A DNA stretch of 64,000 nucleotides, from contig SFDE01000002.1 in NCBI GenBank assembly GCA_004558805.1, positions 62,001 through 126,000 of the forward strand. Reading direction: 5' to 3'. Shown in pieces: positions 24,002-32,794 of this stretch. Every line of letters starts with the position of its first letter. Within the stretch, counting starts at the first letter, position 1. This DNA is from Faecalibacterium prausnitzii (lineage in GTDB: Bacteria; Bacillota; Clostridia; Oscillospirales; Ruminococcaceae). The notes beneath the pieces are model-generated. The model saw nothing but the letters and a program-made list of their open reading frames with translations, searched no databases and was not told the origin of the DNA. A program made the translations under genes and the position numbers.

Positions 24002-26419
24002 ATGAAACATACAGATATCATCAACAGCCTGGATCTGGAACAAAAATGCGCCCTGCTGAGCGGCAGCACAGTGTTTACCACCCGGGCGCTGCCGGGCAAG
24101 GGCGTCCCCGCCATCACCCTGTCGGACGGTCCCAACGGGGTCCGCAAGCAGGCAGGGGCAGCGGACCATCTGGGCTTGAACCCCAGTGTGCCCGCCACCT
24201 GCTTCCCCACCTCTGCCACTGTGGCAAACAGCTGGGACCCCGCACTGGGGGAGGCTGTGGGCGCTGCCATGGGCGAGGAGGCAGCGGCACAGGGGGTGTC
24301 GGTACTGCTGGGTCCCGGCTTGAACATCAAGCGCAGCCCCCTGTGCGGACGGAACTTTGAGTATTTCTCGGAGGATCCCTACCTTGCCGGCAAGATGGCG
24401 GCAGCATACGTCCGGGGCATCCAGAAAAACGGTATTGCCGCCTGCCCCAAGCACTTTGCAGTGAACAGTCAGGAACTGCGCCGTATGGCGTCGGATTCCA
24501 TCGTGGACGAGCGCACCCTGCGGGAGCTGTACCTTACAGGCTTTGAGATGGTGGTCAAAGAGGCGCAGCCCAAGACCATCATGTCCTCCTACAACCTCAT
24601 CAACGGCACCTACGCCAACGAGAACGCCCACCTGCTGCAGGACATCCTGCGCCGGGACTGGGGCTTTGAGGGCGCAGTGGTCACCGACTGGGGCGGCAGC
24701 AATGACCACGCTCTGGGCGTAAAGAACGGTTCCACTCTGGAAATGCCCGCCCCCGGCGGGGACGCCATCCGGGAACTGATGAAGGCAGTGCAGACCGGCA
24801 AGATCACCGAGGCAGACGTGGACGCCCGGCTGGAGGAGCTGCTGGAGCTGGTGTTCACCACCAAGGCGGCGGTGGACGCCGCACCCGGCAAGTTCGACGC
24901 CGATGCTCACCACGCACTGGCACGCCGGGTGGCGGCACAGAGCATCGTGCTGCTGAAAAACGAAAACCGCCTGCTGCCCCTTATAAAAAAGGAAAAGGTA
25001 GCGGTCATCGGCGACTTTGCCCAGACGCCCCGGTATCAGGGCGCCGGTTCCAGCGCCGTCAACTCCATCAAGGTAGATTCCTTTCTGGACTGCCTTGCCC
25101 AAAGCGGTCTGAACAGCATCGGCTACGCCAAGGGCTTTGACCGGCAGGGCAAGCCCGACGAGGCGCTGAAGACCGAGGCGGTGCAGCTGGCAGAAAACGC
25201 CGATGTGGTGCTGCTTTTCATGGGTCTGGACGAGATCAAGGAGAGCGAGGGCATTGACCGCGCCGACATGAAGCTGGTGGACAACCAGCTGGCGCTGCTG
25301 ACTGCCGTAGCTGCCGTCAACCCCAACGTGGTGGTGGTGGTGAGCGCAGGCTCTTCGCTGGAAAGCCAGTGGGTCAAGGACTGCAAGGCGCTGGTCTACG
25401 GCTGTCTGGGCGGTCAGGCAGGTGCCGGCGCACTGGTGGATGTTCTTACCGGCGCACAGAACCCCTGCGGCAAGCTGGCGGAGACCTGGGCGTGCAGCCA
25501 CGATGACACCCCCGCAAAGGAGAACTTTGGCGGCGACGGTCCCACCGTGGAATACCGGGAGGGTCTGTATGTGGGCTACCGCTACTACGACACTGCCGGT
25601 GTGCCCACCGCTTTCCCCTTTGGCTACGGCTTGAGCTACACCACCTTTGCCTACAGCGACCTGAAAGCAGACGAGACCGGCGTGACCCTGACCGTTACCA
25701 ACACCGGCAGCTGTGCCGGTGCCGAGGTGGTGCAGCTGTATGTGGCAAAGCCGGATGCAAAGATCTTCCGCCCCGCCAAAGAGCTGAAGGGCTTTGCCAA
25801 GGTATATCTGGCAGCCGGAGAGAGCAAGACCGTCACCATCCCGCTGGACGACAAGGCGTTCCGCTACTGGAACGTCGCCACCCACCGCTGGGAGGTAGAG
25901 GGCGGCAGCTATCAGCTGCTGGCAGGTGCTTCCAGCGCCGATATCCGTCTGACTACCGCCGTCACGGTGGAGGGCACCGGCGCCTCGGACCCCTACGCAG
26001 GCAAAAATCTGGAGCATTACCGCACTGCACAGGTGCAGAACGTACCGGATGCCGAGTTTGAGGCGCTGCTGGGTCGTCCTATCCCGGAGAACAGGGTCCG
26101 CATCGACCGCAACATGACTCTGGGGGAGATGGGGCACGGACGCAGCCCTCTTGGCTGGCTAGTCGCCGCCGTGCTGGGTGCGCTGCTGCGCCGCAGCATC
26201 AAAAGGGGCAAGCCGGACCTGAACATCCTGTTCCAGTACAATATGCCCCTGCGGGCGCTGGCAAAAATGACCAACGGCGCCATCAGCATGGGCATGGTGG
26301 ACGGTATCGTCATGGAGCTGCAGGGCTTCTGGATCATCGGTATGGTGCGGGTCCTGTTGGAAGCCGTGAAGAATGCGGTACTGAACAGCCGCATGGAAGA
26401 GCGTCTGAAAAACAGCTGA
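24002..26419 (+). CDS. Family 3 glycoside hydrolase (beta-glucosidase type) with C-terminal extension
   Basis: 805 residues in the usual order. The catalytic barrel is about 1-290 with ITLSDGPNGVRKQ, CGRNFEYFSEDPYLAGK, KHFAVNSQELRR and the nucleophile D229 in VVTDWGGSNDH. The GH3 C-terminal domain is about 310-540 (AVIGDFAQTPRYQGAGSSAV) and a fibronectin-III-like domain about 545-650. There is no signal peptide, so it is likely cytosolic. After about residue 660 an extension of some 145 residues has no GH3 counterpart and contains hydrophobic stretches (GWLVAAVLGALL; GFWIIGMVRVLLEAV), which could lie on the membrane. It sits 12 nt before the GtrA-like gene. Confidence 0.92.
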   Translation: MKHTDIINSLDLEQKCALLSGSTVFTTRALPGKGVPAITLSDGPNGVRKQAGAADHLGLNPSVPATCFPTSATVANSWDPALGEAVGAAMGEEAAAQGVSVLLGPGLNIKRSPLCGRNFEYFSEDPYLAGKMAAAYVRGIQKNGIAACPKHFAVNSQELRRMASDSIVDERTLRELYLTGFEMVVKEAQPKTIMSSYNLINGTYANENAHLLQDILRRDWGFEGAVVTDWGGSNDHALGVKNGSTLEMPAPGGDAIRELMKAVQTGKITEADVDARLEELLELVFTTKAAVDAAPGKFDADAHHALARRVAAQSIVLLKNENRLLPLIKKEKVAVIGDFAQTPRYQGAGSSAVNSIKVDSFLDCLAQSGLNSIGYAKGFDRQGKPDEALKTEAVQLAENADVVLLFMGLDEIKESEGIDRADMKLVDNQLALLTAVAAVNPNVVVVVSAGSSLESQWVKDCKALVYGCLGGQAGAGALVDVLTGAQNPCGKLAETWACSHDDTPAKENFGGDGPTVEYREGLYVGYRYYDTAGVPTAFPFGYGLSYTTFAYSDLKADETGVTLTVTNTGSCAGAEVVQLYVAKPDAKIFRPAKELKGFAKVYLAAGESKTVTIPLDDKAFRYWNVATHRWEVEGGSYQLLAGASSADIRLTTAVTVEGTGASDPYAGKNLEHYRTAQVQNVPDAEFEALLGRPIPENRVRIDRNMTLGEMGHGRSPLGWLVAAVLGALLRRSIKRGKPDLNILFQYNMPLRALAKMTNGAISMGMVDGIVMELQGFWIIGMVRVLLEAVKNAVLNSRMEERLKNS

Positions 26420-26431
26420 AAGGAGCCTCCT

Positions 26432-26986
26432 ATGAATTTCTGGAATAACTTTGCGGCAAAGCACCCCGCCGCTGCCAAGTGGGTGCGGGAGGGCGGCTTG
26501 TTCGTCATCGTGTCCAACCTCATCACTGTGTTCAAGTACCTGCTGCTGCAGTTCCTGCCCGCAGCGTTCGCAAGCCTGCCGGTGGTGGACTTCGGCTGGC
26601 CGGGCATCGACATCACCCTCTTCGGGGAGACCTTCAAGTGGAACATTCTGGGCTACGATGCCGCCCATGGCGGTCTGCCCTACTTCTGCGCTTACATGAT
26701 CGCCATGGTCATTGGTGAGTGCATCAACTTCCCCATCCAGCGCAATTTTGTGTTCCGCAGCAAGGGCAACTTGGGCAAGCAGATTGCGTGGTATGTGCTG
26801 GCGTTCTGCGTCATTACCTGCATCGTCAACTCCATCAACTGCATCTGGGTGGCGGTGGCTGGTCTGCTGGTACCGGACTTCATCTACAACATCGGCACCA
26901 CCGTCCTCAACGGCGGCATCTCCATGGTGATCTTCTTCTTTGTGAATAAGATCATCTTCCCGGAAGGCGAAAAAGCCGCCAAATAA
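26432..26986 (+). CDS. GtrA-like membrane protein
   Basis: 184 residues with about four membrane helices and the GtrA-family mark NFPIQRNFVFRSKG between helices two and three. GtrA proteins are thought to help move lipid-linked sugars across the membrane for modification of surface polymers. Here it follows two GH3 glycosidases, and AAGGAG lies 9 nt before ATG, so it is probably the last gene of their operon. A role in surface glycan remodelling is an inference from this context. Confidence 0.85.
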   Translation: MNFWNNFAAKHPAAAKWVREGGLFVIVSNLITVFKYLLLQFLPAAFASLPVVDFGWPGIDITLFGETFKWNILGYDAAHGGLPYFCAYMIAMVIGECINFPIQRNFVFRSKGNLGKQIAWYVLAFCVITCIVNSINCIWVAVAGLLVPDFIYNIGTTVLNGGISMVIFFFVNKIIFPEGEKAAK

Positions 26987-27022
26987 CAAGCCATTCTTCT
27001 TCATTTTCTTCTTCTACAGCGA

Positions 27023-27076
27023 ATGCTCTCATCTGTTCTGAATCTGTAACGGAACAGATGGGGGCATTTTGCTTTT
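27023..27076 (+). terminator. Terminator of the GH3-GtrA operon
   Basis: ATGCTCTCATCTGTTC pairs with GAACAGATGGGGGCAT, then TTTTGCTTTTTG. Confidence 0.8.
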
Positions 27077-27163
27077 TGTAAGAGGGATCCAAAAGGCGGT
27101 CCGCAATGCCCGCATCCCCCTTCGCAGCGTCCGCCCCGCCCGCTTTACAGGACGGCGCAAAAA

Positions 27164-27193
27164 AAGCACGGTGCAAGCTGCATCGTGCTAAAA
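27164..27193 (-). terminator. Terminator of ksgA
   Basis: On the minus strand AGCACGATGCA and TGCACCGTGCT pair (one mismatch pair) and a run of seven T follows. Confidence 0.85.
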
Positions 27194-27232
27194 AATCCTA
27201 TGTATCCCCGGTGACGGGGCAGGTGTGGCGTC

Positions 27233-28087
27233 TTAGCCCTTCAGAGCGGTCTGGATGGCGGCAAAATCCTCCAGAGTCAGTGCCTCGGGGCGGACCCGGG
27301 GGTCAAAGCCTGCCTGCTGGATGGCGGCGATGACGGTGTCCTTGGACAGCCCCAGCCCTCCCGCAATGGCGTTGGCAGCGGTCTTACGGCGCTGTCCAAA
27401 AGCGGCACGGATGAGGGCAAAGTAGCCCTCTTCGTCCTCCACCTGCACGGCGGGGCTAGGGCGGATATCCATCCGCACCACGGCACTGGTGACTTTAGGA
27501 GCAGGGTAAAAGCTGCCCGGTGCAGCGGTGAACATGAGCCGGGAAGTGGAGTAGTAGTTCACTGCGCAGCTGATGGCGCTGGAAGCACGGGTGCCGGGCA
27601 CCGCAGCAAGGCGGTCCGCCGCCTCCTTCTGGACCATAACTGTAAGGCTCTCCACCGGCAGACGTTCGCTCAGCAGCTTCATGACGATGGGGCTGGTGAT
27701 GTAGTAGGGCAGGTTTGCGCACACCGCCACCGGCATCCCGGGAAATTCCTGCTGGATGAGGGCGTGGAGGTCCACCTTCAGCACATCCTGCAGCACCAGT
27801 TTGAAGTTATCCACCCCTGCCATGGTCTCAGCAAGCAGCGGGGGCAGACGCTCGTCTACCTCAATGGACACCACCTTGCCGGCACGCTTGGCAAGTTCCT
27901 TAGTCAGCACACCAATGCCGGGTCCGATCTCGATGACACCGTAGCGCTTGTCCACCCCACTGGCATCCACGATCTTGGTGGGAATGCCCGGGTTGATGAT
28001 AAAGTTCTGTCCGAAGCCCTTGGAAAGGGAGAAATCGTATTTCTCGCATAGGGCACGGATCACGGAAATGTCGGTCAGCTCGGGCAT
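27233..28087 (-). CDS. rsmA: 16S rRNA A1518/A1519 dimethyltransferase
   Basis: Also called KsgA; dimethylates two adenosines in helix 45 of 16S rRNA using SAM. The start at 28087 (MPELTDISVIRALCEKY) is preceded by AAAAGGA at 9 nt; an upstream TTG frame is less likely. 284 residues. The family marks are KGFGQNFIINP, the SAM motif VIEIGPGIGVLTKELA, and motif IV NLPYYITSP. It is a single-gene unit with its own terminator. Confidence 0.96.
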   Translation of the reverse strand: MPELTDISVIRALCEKYDFSLSKGFGQNFIINPGIPTKIVDASGVDKRYGVIEIGPGIGVLTKELAKRAGKVVSIEVDERLPPLLAETMAGVDNFKLVLQDVLKVDLHALIQQEFPGMPVAVCANLPYYITSPIVMKLLSERLPVESLTVMVQKEAADRLAAVPGTRASSAISCAVNYYSTSRLMFTAAPGSFYPAPKVTSAVVRMDIRPSPAVQVEDEEGYFALIRAAFGQRRKTAANAIAGGLGLSKDTVIAAIQQAGFDPRVRPEALTLEDFAAIQTALKG

Positions 28088-28132
28088 AGATCCCATCCTT
28101 TTCTGTTTCAAAACGTTTCTGGTATACTCACC

Positions 28133-28165
28133 AAAAGGCTTCCCCCTTTACAGAGGAAGCCTTTT
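28133..28165 (-). terminator. Terminator of the ctpA operon
   Basis: AAAAGGCTTCC pairs with GGAAGCCTTTT on either strand. It ends the ftsE-ftsX-M23-ctpA transcript before ksgA. Confidence 0.75.
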
Positions 28166-28212
28166 GCCGGACCCGGGTCTTCTGCGCCAGGTCCGTTTCT
28201 TTGTTCACATTT

Positions 28213-29571
28213 TTATGCTGCGGTGGAGGAAACCGCCGGTTCGGAGGCAGCGGACTGCTCCCCTGCTTCTGCCGTCTCCTCAGAGTCAGCAGGCTCTGCC
28301 TGCTCCCCTGCTGCGGCACTGTCTGCCGGGGCAGAGGATGCGTCGTTTGCCGCCACCACTGTAGAGGTGCCGCTGAGCTGCTGTGCAGCGCTGACAGCAC
28401 GCTGGACCTGGGGGTCGGTCTCCGGGGTGTAATCGTAGATGGACGCTGCCTCGTCGGGGGTGAGGGCACGCTCCACGTCCACGGTAAGACCGGTGCCGTC
28501 AAAGCAGCTGCCGTCGCCGCAGATGAGCTTTGCCACCGTGACGCTGACGGCACTGCCGTCGGAGAGCCGCTGGGGGCTACTCTGGATGGTGCCCTTGCCG
28601 TAGGTGGTGGTGCCCACCAGACGGGCGCCGTTCAGGTTCCGGAGGGTAGCGGCAAAAAGCTCGGCAGCGCTGGCGGTGTTGCCATTGACCAGACAGACGA
28701 TAGGCAAGTCCTCGGCGCTTTCCCCATCGCTGCTGCCAAGAATGGTGCGGTTGCCGTTCTTATCCTCGGCGTAGGCGACGGTGCCTTCCTGCGCCACCAG
28801 ATTGATGCAGCTGATCGCCTCGTCCAGAATGCCGCCTGCGTTGTCCCGCAGGTCGAACACCAGACTCTGGGCACCGCTGCCGGTGAGGGCACGGAGGGCA
28901 AAGTCCAGATCGCTGGGGGTGGTGGCATCAAACTGACGGATCCGGACATAGCCCACGTCATCCAGCATCTGGTAGTCCACCGTGGTGCTGTTGTAGCCGG
29001 AGTGGGTCAGCTCTGCGGTCTGAGATGTCGCCTCGCTGTTGAGCCAGGTAACACTGACAGTGGTGCCCACCTCGCCCCGGAGCCGTGTCTGCACTGCATC
29101 CACGCCGTTCATGGTCTTTACGTCGGTGCCGTCCACAGCGGTGATGTAATCCCCCACCGCAATGCCTGCTTCCTGTGCGGGGGAGTCCTCGTAGACCCTT
29201 GTGACCTTGGCGTAGCCGGTCTGGTCCACGCCAAGCTCCACGCCAATGCCCACAATGGTGCCGTTCTGGATGTTCAGCAGCTCGGTGTAGGCAGTAGCGG
29301 TGTAGTACTTGGCGTACTTGTCGCCGGTGCCCAGCATGTAGCCGGCAGTAAGGCGGTCGTACAGCAGATTCTCGTCAATGGTGTAGTAATCGTTGCTGCG
29401 GACGTATCGGTCCACCTCTGCAATCTTATTGTACATGCTCTCCTTTTCCTTTACGCTGCTGACGGTGCGGTCAAACAGGCGCATTGCCACCAGCATGGTG
29501 ATGGAAAAGGTAACGGTGATCGCCAGGATCACGATGGTAACTGCCATGCCCAGAGTAATTTTACGGTTCAT
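28213..29571 (-). CDS. S41-family C-terminal processing peptidase
   Basis: Membrane-anchored serine protease of the CtpA/Prc type. 452 residues: a membrane helix at about 7-30, a PDZ domain at about 100-185 (QEAGIAVGDYITAVDGTDV), and the protease domain to about 380 with the catalytic Ser in NGNTASAAELFAA and Lys in TTTYGKG. The last 45 residues are a low-complexity Ala/Ser/Glu tail. AAGGAGGAAA lies before ATG. In this family CtpA often controls cell wall hydrolases, which fits the M23 hydrolase and FtsEX encoded just upstream in the same operon. Confidence 0.93.
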   Translation of the reverse strand: MNRKITLGMAVTIVILAITVTFSITMLVAMRLFDRTVSSVKEKESMYNKIAEVDRYVRSNDYYTIDENLLYDRLTAGYMLGTGDKYAKYYTATAYTELLNIQNGTIVGIGVELGVDQTGYAKVTRVYEDSPAQEAGIAVGDYITAVDGTDVKTMNGVDAVQTRLRGEVGTTVSVTWLNSEATSQTAELTHSGYNSTTVDYQMLDDVGYVRIRQFDATTPSDLDFALRALTGSGAQSLVFDLRDNAGGILDEAISCINLVAQEGTVAYAEDKNGNRTILGSSDGESAEDLPIVCLVNGNTASAAELFAATLRNLNGARLVGTTTYGKGTIQSSPQRLSDGSAVSVTVAKLICGDGSCFDGTGLTVDVERALTPDEAASIYDYTPETDPQVQRAVSAAQQLSGTSTVVAANDASSAPADSAAAGEQAEPADSEETAEAGEQSAASEPAVSSTAA

Positions 29572-29587
29572 GCCTGTTTCCTCCTTG

Positions 29588-29692
29588 TCAGAACAGCATC
29601 ACAAGGATACTTGCCAGCAGCGAGAGCACGAACACGCCTGCCATTACAAGGCATGCAATGCGCATTGCATTCTTGCGTTTTTTTTCTTTCAT
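29588..29692 (-). CDS. 34-residue single-pass membrane protein
   Basis: ATG at 29692 has AAGGAG 11 nt upstream; stop TGA at 29590-29588. The product begins with a strongly basic stretch (MKEKKRKNAMR) and continues as one hydrophobic helix of about 22 residues (LVMAGVFVLSLLASILVMLF). It lies between the M23 hydrolase (18 nt) and the S41 protease (16 nt) in a tightly packed operon, so it is likely translated. No family is recognised. It may be a small partner of the hydrolase or protease, or of FtsEX. Confidence 0.7.
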   Translation of the reverse strand: MKEKKRKNAMRIACLVMAGVFVLSLLASILVMLF

Positions 29693-29710
29693 ACGATACC
29701 AGACTCCTTC

Positions 29711-31039
29711 TTAGTTATGAGGAATGGGGATGTAGTTCCGGGGATTTACGGCGTTTGCCTTATTGCCACCCTTCCACACCTCCAGATGCAGGTGGTTGCC
29801 GGTGGAATTGCCGGTGCTGCCCACGTAACCAATGAGTTGCCCCTGCTGGACATACTTGCCGGCGCTGGTTGCCACCGAGCGCATGTGACCGTAGAGGGTG
29901 GTGTAGCTGTTTCCGTCCGACATCTTGCCATGGTAGATGATGACATAGTTGCCGTAGCCGCCGCTGGACCAGCCTGCCACCTGCACATAACCGCTGGCGG
30001 CTGCGTAGATGGGGGTGCCGCCGGGAGCGGCAAAGTCGGTGCCGGCGTGGAGCTTGTTGACACCGGATACCGGGTTCTTCCGCCAGCCGTACTCGCTGGA
30101 CACCCGGCTGTAGCTCTTCAGGGGGCAGATGAAGCCGGTAAAGCTCAGCTGGGGCTTGCTTGCCGCCGCCGCCGCAATGAGCTTCTGGATTTCCTTTTTC
30201 ACTGCCTGATAGTTCATCTCGTCGGACTCGATGGCTGCCTGGGCGGTCTTTTGCGCCGCCTGCGCCTCTGCAGCGGAGAGCTGGGCTGCAGAGATGCTGC
30301 TGTTCAGCTCGCTCTGCTTTGCCTTCATCTGGGAGTTCTGGGCATCCAGATCCGCCTTTTTGCTCTTCAGCTCCGCCCGCTGGCTTTCCAGCTGGGACTT
30401 GTCTGCTTCCAGAGCCGCCTTGGCGTTCTTCATGTTGTCCATGATCTCGGTGTCCTTGATGGAGATGTCCTGCATGACCTCGTTGAAGGTCAGAAGTTCA
30501 TACAGGTCGTTCACGGCGCTGAGCATGGCGATACTGCCGCCGTCCCGCAGCTCCTGCATTGCTGCCATGTGCTGCTTGAAATCGCTCCACTGATCCTGGA
30601 TCTCTGCTTCCTTCTGAGTGATCTCCGCTTCCTTGGCGGTGATCTTCTGCTCTGTTTCGCCAATGCTGTTCTGCACCGTGGCGATCTGGCTGCTGAGCAC
30701 GGTGATCTGGTCCTGAATGACCCCTACCTTTTCCTTCAGCTCACCCTCCAGCGCCTTTGCTGCCTGTTCCTTCTTTTTGGCGTCCGAAAGCTCTTTTTTG
30801 TGCTGGTTGATGGACTGGGAAAGCTTGTCCAGCCGGTTCTGCAGCGAGGACATGCTGTTGCTGCTGCGGGTCGCCGCCGAGGCGGGATACACCGTGGCGG
30901 TAAACAGCAGGCACAGGCACGCCAGACCCAGACTTACCGCCCGCACCAGTTTGCTGCGGGTGCTTTCCGGTCTGGCGTGGCGAGGAGTATAGCCCCCCAT
31001 CTTCAGACGGAAGGGTTTTGCATGGCTTGCTTTTTTCAA
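29711..31039 (-). CDS. Murein hydrolase activator/endopeptidase, EnvC-type with M23 domain
   Basis: TTG start at 31039 with GGGAGGGG 7 nt upstream gives 442 residues. A basic N-terminus is followed by a signal helix at about 33-55 (AVSLGLACLCLLFTATVYPAS). Residues about 60-290 form a long coiled coil, as in EnvC or PcsB-like FtsEX partners. The C-terminal LytM/M23 domain (about 315-440) keeps the zinc ligands: HAGTDFAAPGG and HLHLEVW, with YGNYVIIYHG between. Unlike E. coli EnvC, the metal site is complete, so the protein may itself cut peptidoglycan. FtsX and FtsE are encoded immediately upstream. Confidence 0.93.
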   Translation of the reverse strand: MKKASHAKPFRLKMGGYTPRHARPESTRSKLVRAVSLGLACLCLLFTATVYPASAATRSSNSMSSLQNRLDKLSQSINQHKKELSDAKKKEQAAKALEGELKEKVGVIQDQITVLSSQIATVQNSIGETEQKITAKEAEITQKEAEIQDQWSDFKQHMAAMQELRDGGSIAMLSAVNDLYELLTFNEVMQDISIKDTEIMDNMKNAKAALEADKSQLESQRAELKSKKADLDAQNSQMKAKQSELNSSISAAQLSAAEAQAAQKTAQAAIESDEMNYQAVKKEIQKLIAAAAASKPQLSFTGFICPLKSYSRVSSEYGWRKNPVSGVNKLHAGTDFAAPGGTPIYAAASGYVQVAGWSSGGYGNYVIIYHGKMSDGNSYTTLYGHMRSVATSAGKYVQQGQLIGYVGSTGNSTGNHLHLEVWKGGNKANAVNPRNYIPIPHN

Positions 31040-31058
31040 AATGTACCCCTCCCTTTTC

Positions 31059-31964
31059 TCAGACGTTCAGATGCTTGCGGATGGAAAACATGCTGCCCAC
31101 GCCGCCTACGATGGCGCCGCCCGCAAGGCTGTAAACAAGGATGGTGGGCCACACGTTTGCCACCGGCACCAGTGCGGTGCCCATCAGCAGCTTCCACAAG
31201 CCCCCCAGCGTGCTGGCAGCACTGACCAGATAAGTATAGACGCCGATGCCGGCTGCAGCGGTGATGACACCGGAGATAAGCCCCATGGTGAGACCTTCCA
31301 CGACAAAAGGCAGGGTCACCAGTCCGTTGGTGGCACCCACGTATTTCATGATCTCGATCTCCCGGCGGCGGGCAAAGACGCTGAGCCGGATGGTGCTGCC
31401 CACGGTGATGATGCTGACTGCCATCAGCACCAGCACGATGAGCCGTCCGCCCTTGGTGACTGCCTGCTGCACCTGCACAAAGGTGTCGGTAAGCTCCAGC
31501 GGTGCGGTAACGCTGTACACGCCGGGGATCGCCTGCATCTTTTTGCTCATGGAGGACATCTGGCTCAGGTCACTGATGGCGACCCGGTAGTTTGCTTTAA
31601 AGGGGTTGTCGGTCTCAAATTCGTCCCACAGGGAGGAATAATCCGCCATGTAGCCCCGGTAGGTGTCCAGCACATCCTGCTTGGAAACATACTGGACGCT
31701 GTTGACCCCCGGCATGGCGGCAAGGGCGTCCCCCACCTGCTGGATGGTGGCATCGTCGCTTTCCGGATCCAGATAGACCACGGTCTCATTCTGGCTGCCC
31801 AGATAGGCGACCATGCTGCCCACGTTGACCTCCACAAGGCTGGCAAAGACGTTCAGGGTCATGCAGACGCTGAGGGAGGCGATGCAGGCAATGGTCATTG
31901 CCCAGTGTTTGCCCAGATTCAGGATGCCCCGACGGGTAAGGAAGAAGAAGGTAGACACTCTCAT
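31059..31964 (-). CDS. ftsX: Cell division ABC transporter permease FtsX
   Basis: Membrane subunit of FtsEX, which uses ATP hydrolysis to activate a peptidoglycan hydrolase outside the cell. 301 residues: one membrane helix at about 20-42, a large extracellular loop (45-165), then three helices in the C-terminal half with RRREIEIMKYVGATNGLVTLPF, the typical FtsX/MacB coupling region. The start overlaps the ftsE stop by 4 nt (ATGA). The likely extracellular client is the M23 coiled-coil protein encoded next. Confidence 0.96.
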   Translation of the reverse strand: MRVSTFFFLTRRGILNLGKHWAMTIACIASLSVCMTLNVFASLVEVNVGSMVAYLGSQNETVVYLDPESDDATIQQVGDALAAMPGVNSVQYVSKQDVLDTYRGYMADYSSLWDEFETDNPFKANYRVAISDLSQMSSMSKKMQAIPGVYSVTAPLELTDTFVQVQQAVTKGGRLIVLVLMAVSIITVGSTIRLSVFARRREIEIMKYVGATNGLVTLPFVVEGLTMGLISGVITAAAGIGVYTYLVSAASTLGGLWKLLMGTALVPVANVWPTILVYSLAGGAIVGGVGSMFSIRKHLNV

Positions 31965-32680
31965 ACTGCTGCCACCTCCATTTTTTCCTGACGCTTCCGG
32001 ATGGCTTCCGGGTCCGCAGGCACATCCGAGATGATGCGCCCGTCTTTTAAGGTAACCACTCGCTGATGGAACCGGTGCACCAGCTCGTGCTCGTGGGTCA
32101 CCACCAGCACCGTGATGCCCATCCGACTCACCCGCTCCAGCAGCTCCATCATTTCCAGACTCAGCTCCGGGTCGATGTTGCCGGTGGGCTCGTCGGCGAT
32201 CACCAGCTTGGGGGTATGTGCCAGCGCCCGCGCCACGGCGATGCGCTGCTGCTCACCGCCGGACAGGGTGTCCGGGTAGACCTTTGCCTTGTCCTCCAGA
32301 TGCACCAGTTCCAGCATGTACTCCACCCGGTCCCGGATCTCCTTGCTGCGGACGTTGGTGACGTGCATGGCAAAGGCGATGTTCTCGTACACGGTCATGG
32401 AGGGGATCAGGCGGAAGTCCTGAAAGATGATGCCCATCTGCCGGCGCAGGAAGGGCACCTTGCTGCGCCGCAGCCGTGCCACGTCCTTGCCCAGCACCGT
32501 TACCTTGCCGGAGGTGGGCAGTTCCTCCCGGAGGATGAGTTTCAGCAGGGTGGATTTGCCTGCGCCGGAGTGACCCAGCAGAAAGACGAACTCGCCGTCG
32601 TCCACATGGAAGTTGATGTCCTCCAGTGCAAGACGTCCGCCCTTTTTGTATTCCTTGGAAACATGTTCAAAATCGATCAT
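31961..32680 (-). CDS. ftsE: Cell division ATP-binding protein FtsE
   Basis: ATPase subunit of FtsEX. 239 residues with Walker A GHSGAGKST (about 36-44), Q-loop, signature LSGGEQQRIAVARAL, Walker B KLVIADEPTGNID and switch His in VVTHEH. AGGAG is 12 nt before ATG. First gene of the operon ftsE-ftsX-M23-small membrane protein-ctpA. Confidence 0.96.
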   Translation of the reverse strand: MIDFEHVSKEYKKGGRLALEDINFHVDDGEFVFLLGHSGAGKSTLLKLILREELPTSGKVTVLGKDVARLRRSKVPFLRRQMGIIFQDFRLIPSMTVYENIAFAMHVTNVRSKEIRDRVEYMLELVHLEDKAKVYPDTLSGGEQQRIAVARALAHTPKLVIADEPTGNIDPELSLEMMELLERVSRMGITVLVVTHEHELVHRFHQRVVTLKDGRIISDVPADPEAIRKRQEKMEVAAV

Positions 32681-32739
32681 GAGATAACCTAGCTCCTGAC
32701 ATCAAAGATTTTTGATGGTCCCTGCCGCTGGTCCTGACA

Positions 32740-32766
32740 CAAAAAGAACCGGCTTGCGCCGGTTCT
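32740..32766 (-). terminator. Terminator of the PucR-type regulator gene
   Basis: AGAACCGGC pairs with GCCGGTTCT around GCAA, then TTTTTG on the minus strand. Confidence 0.85.
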
Positions 32767-32794
32767 GCGCCGACAGCGGACTGACGGCAAAAAA

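Noticed and set aside
22856..26137. Open frame of about 1093 codons opposite the two GH3 genes
   Set aside because: Same shadow effect; composition rich in His, Gln, Val and Gly as expected from reverse complement of biased codons. No promoter.
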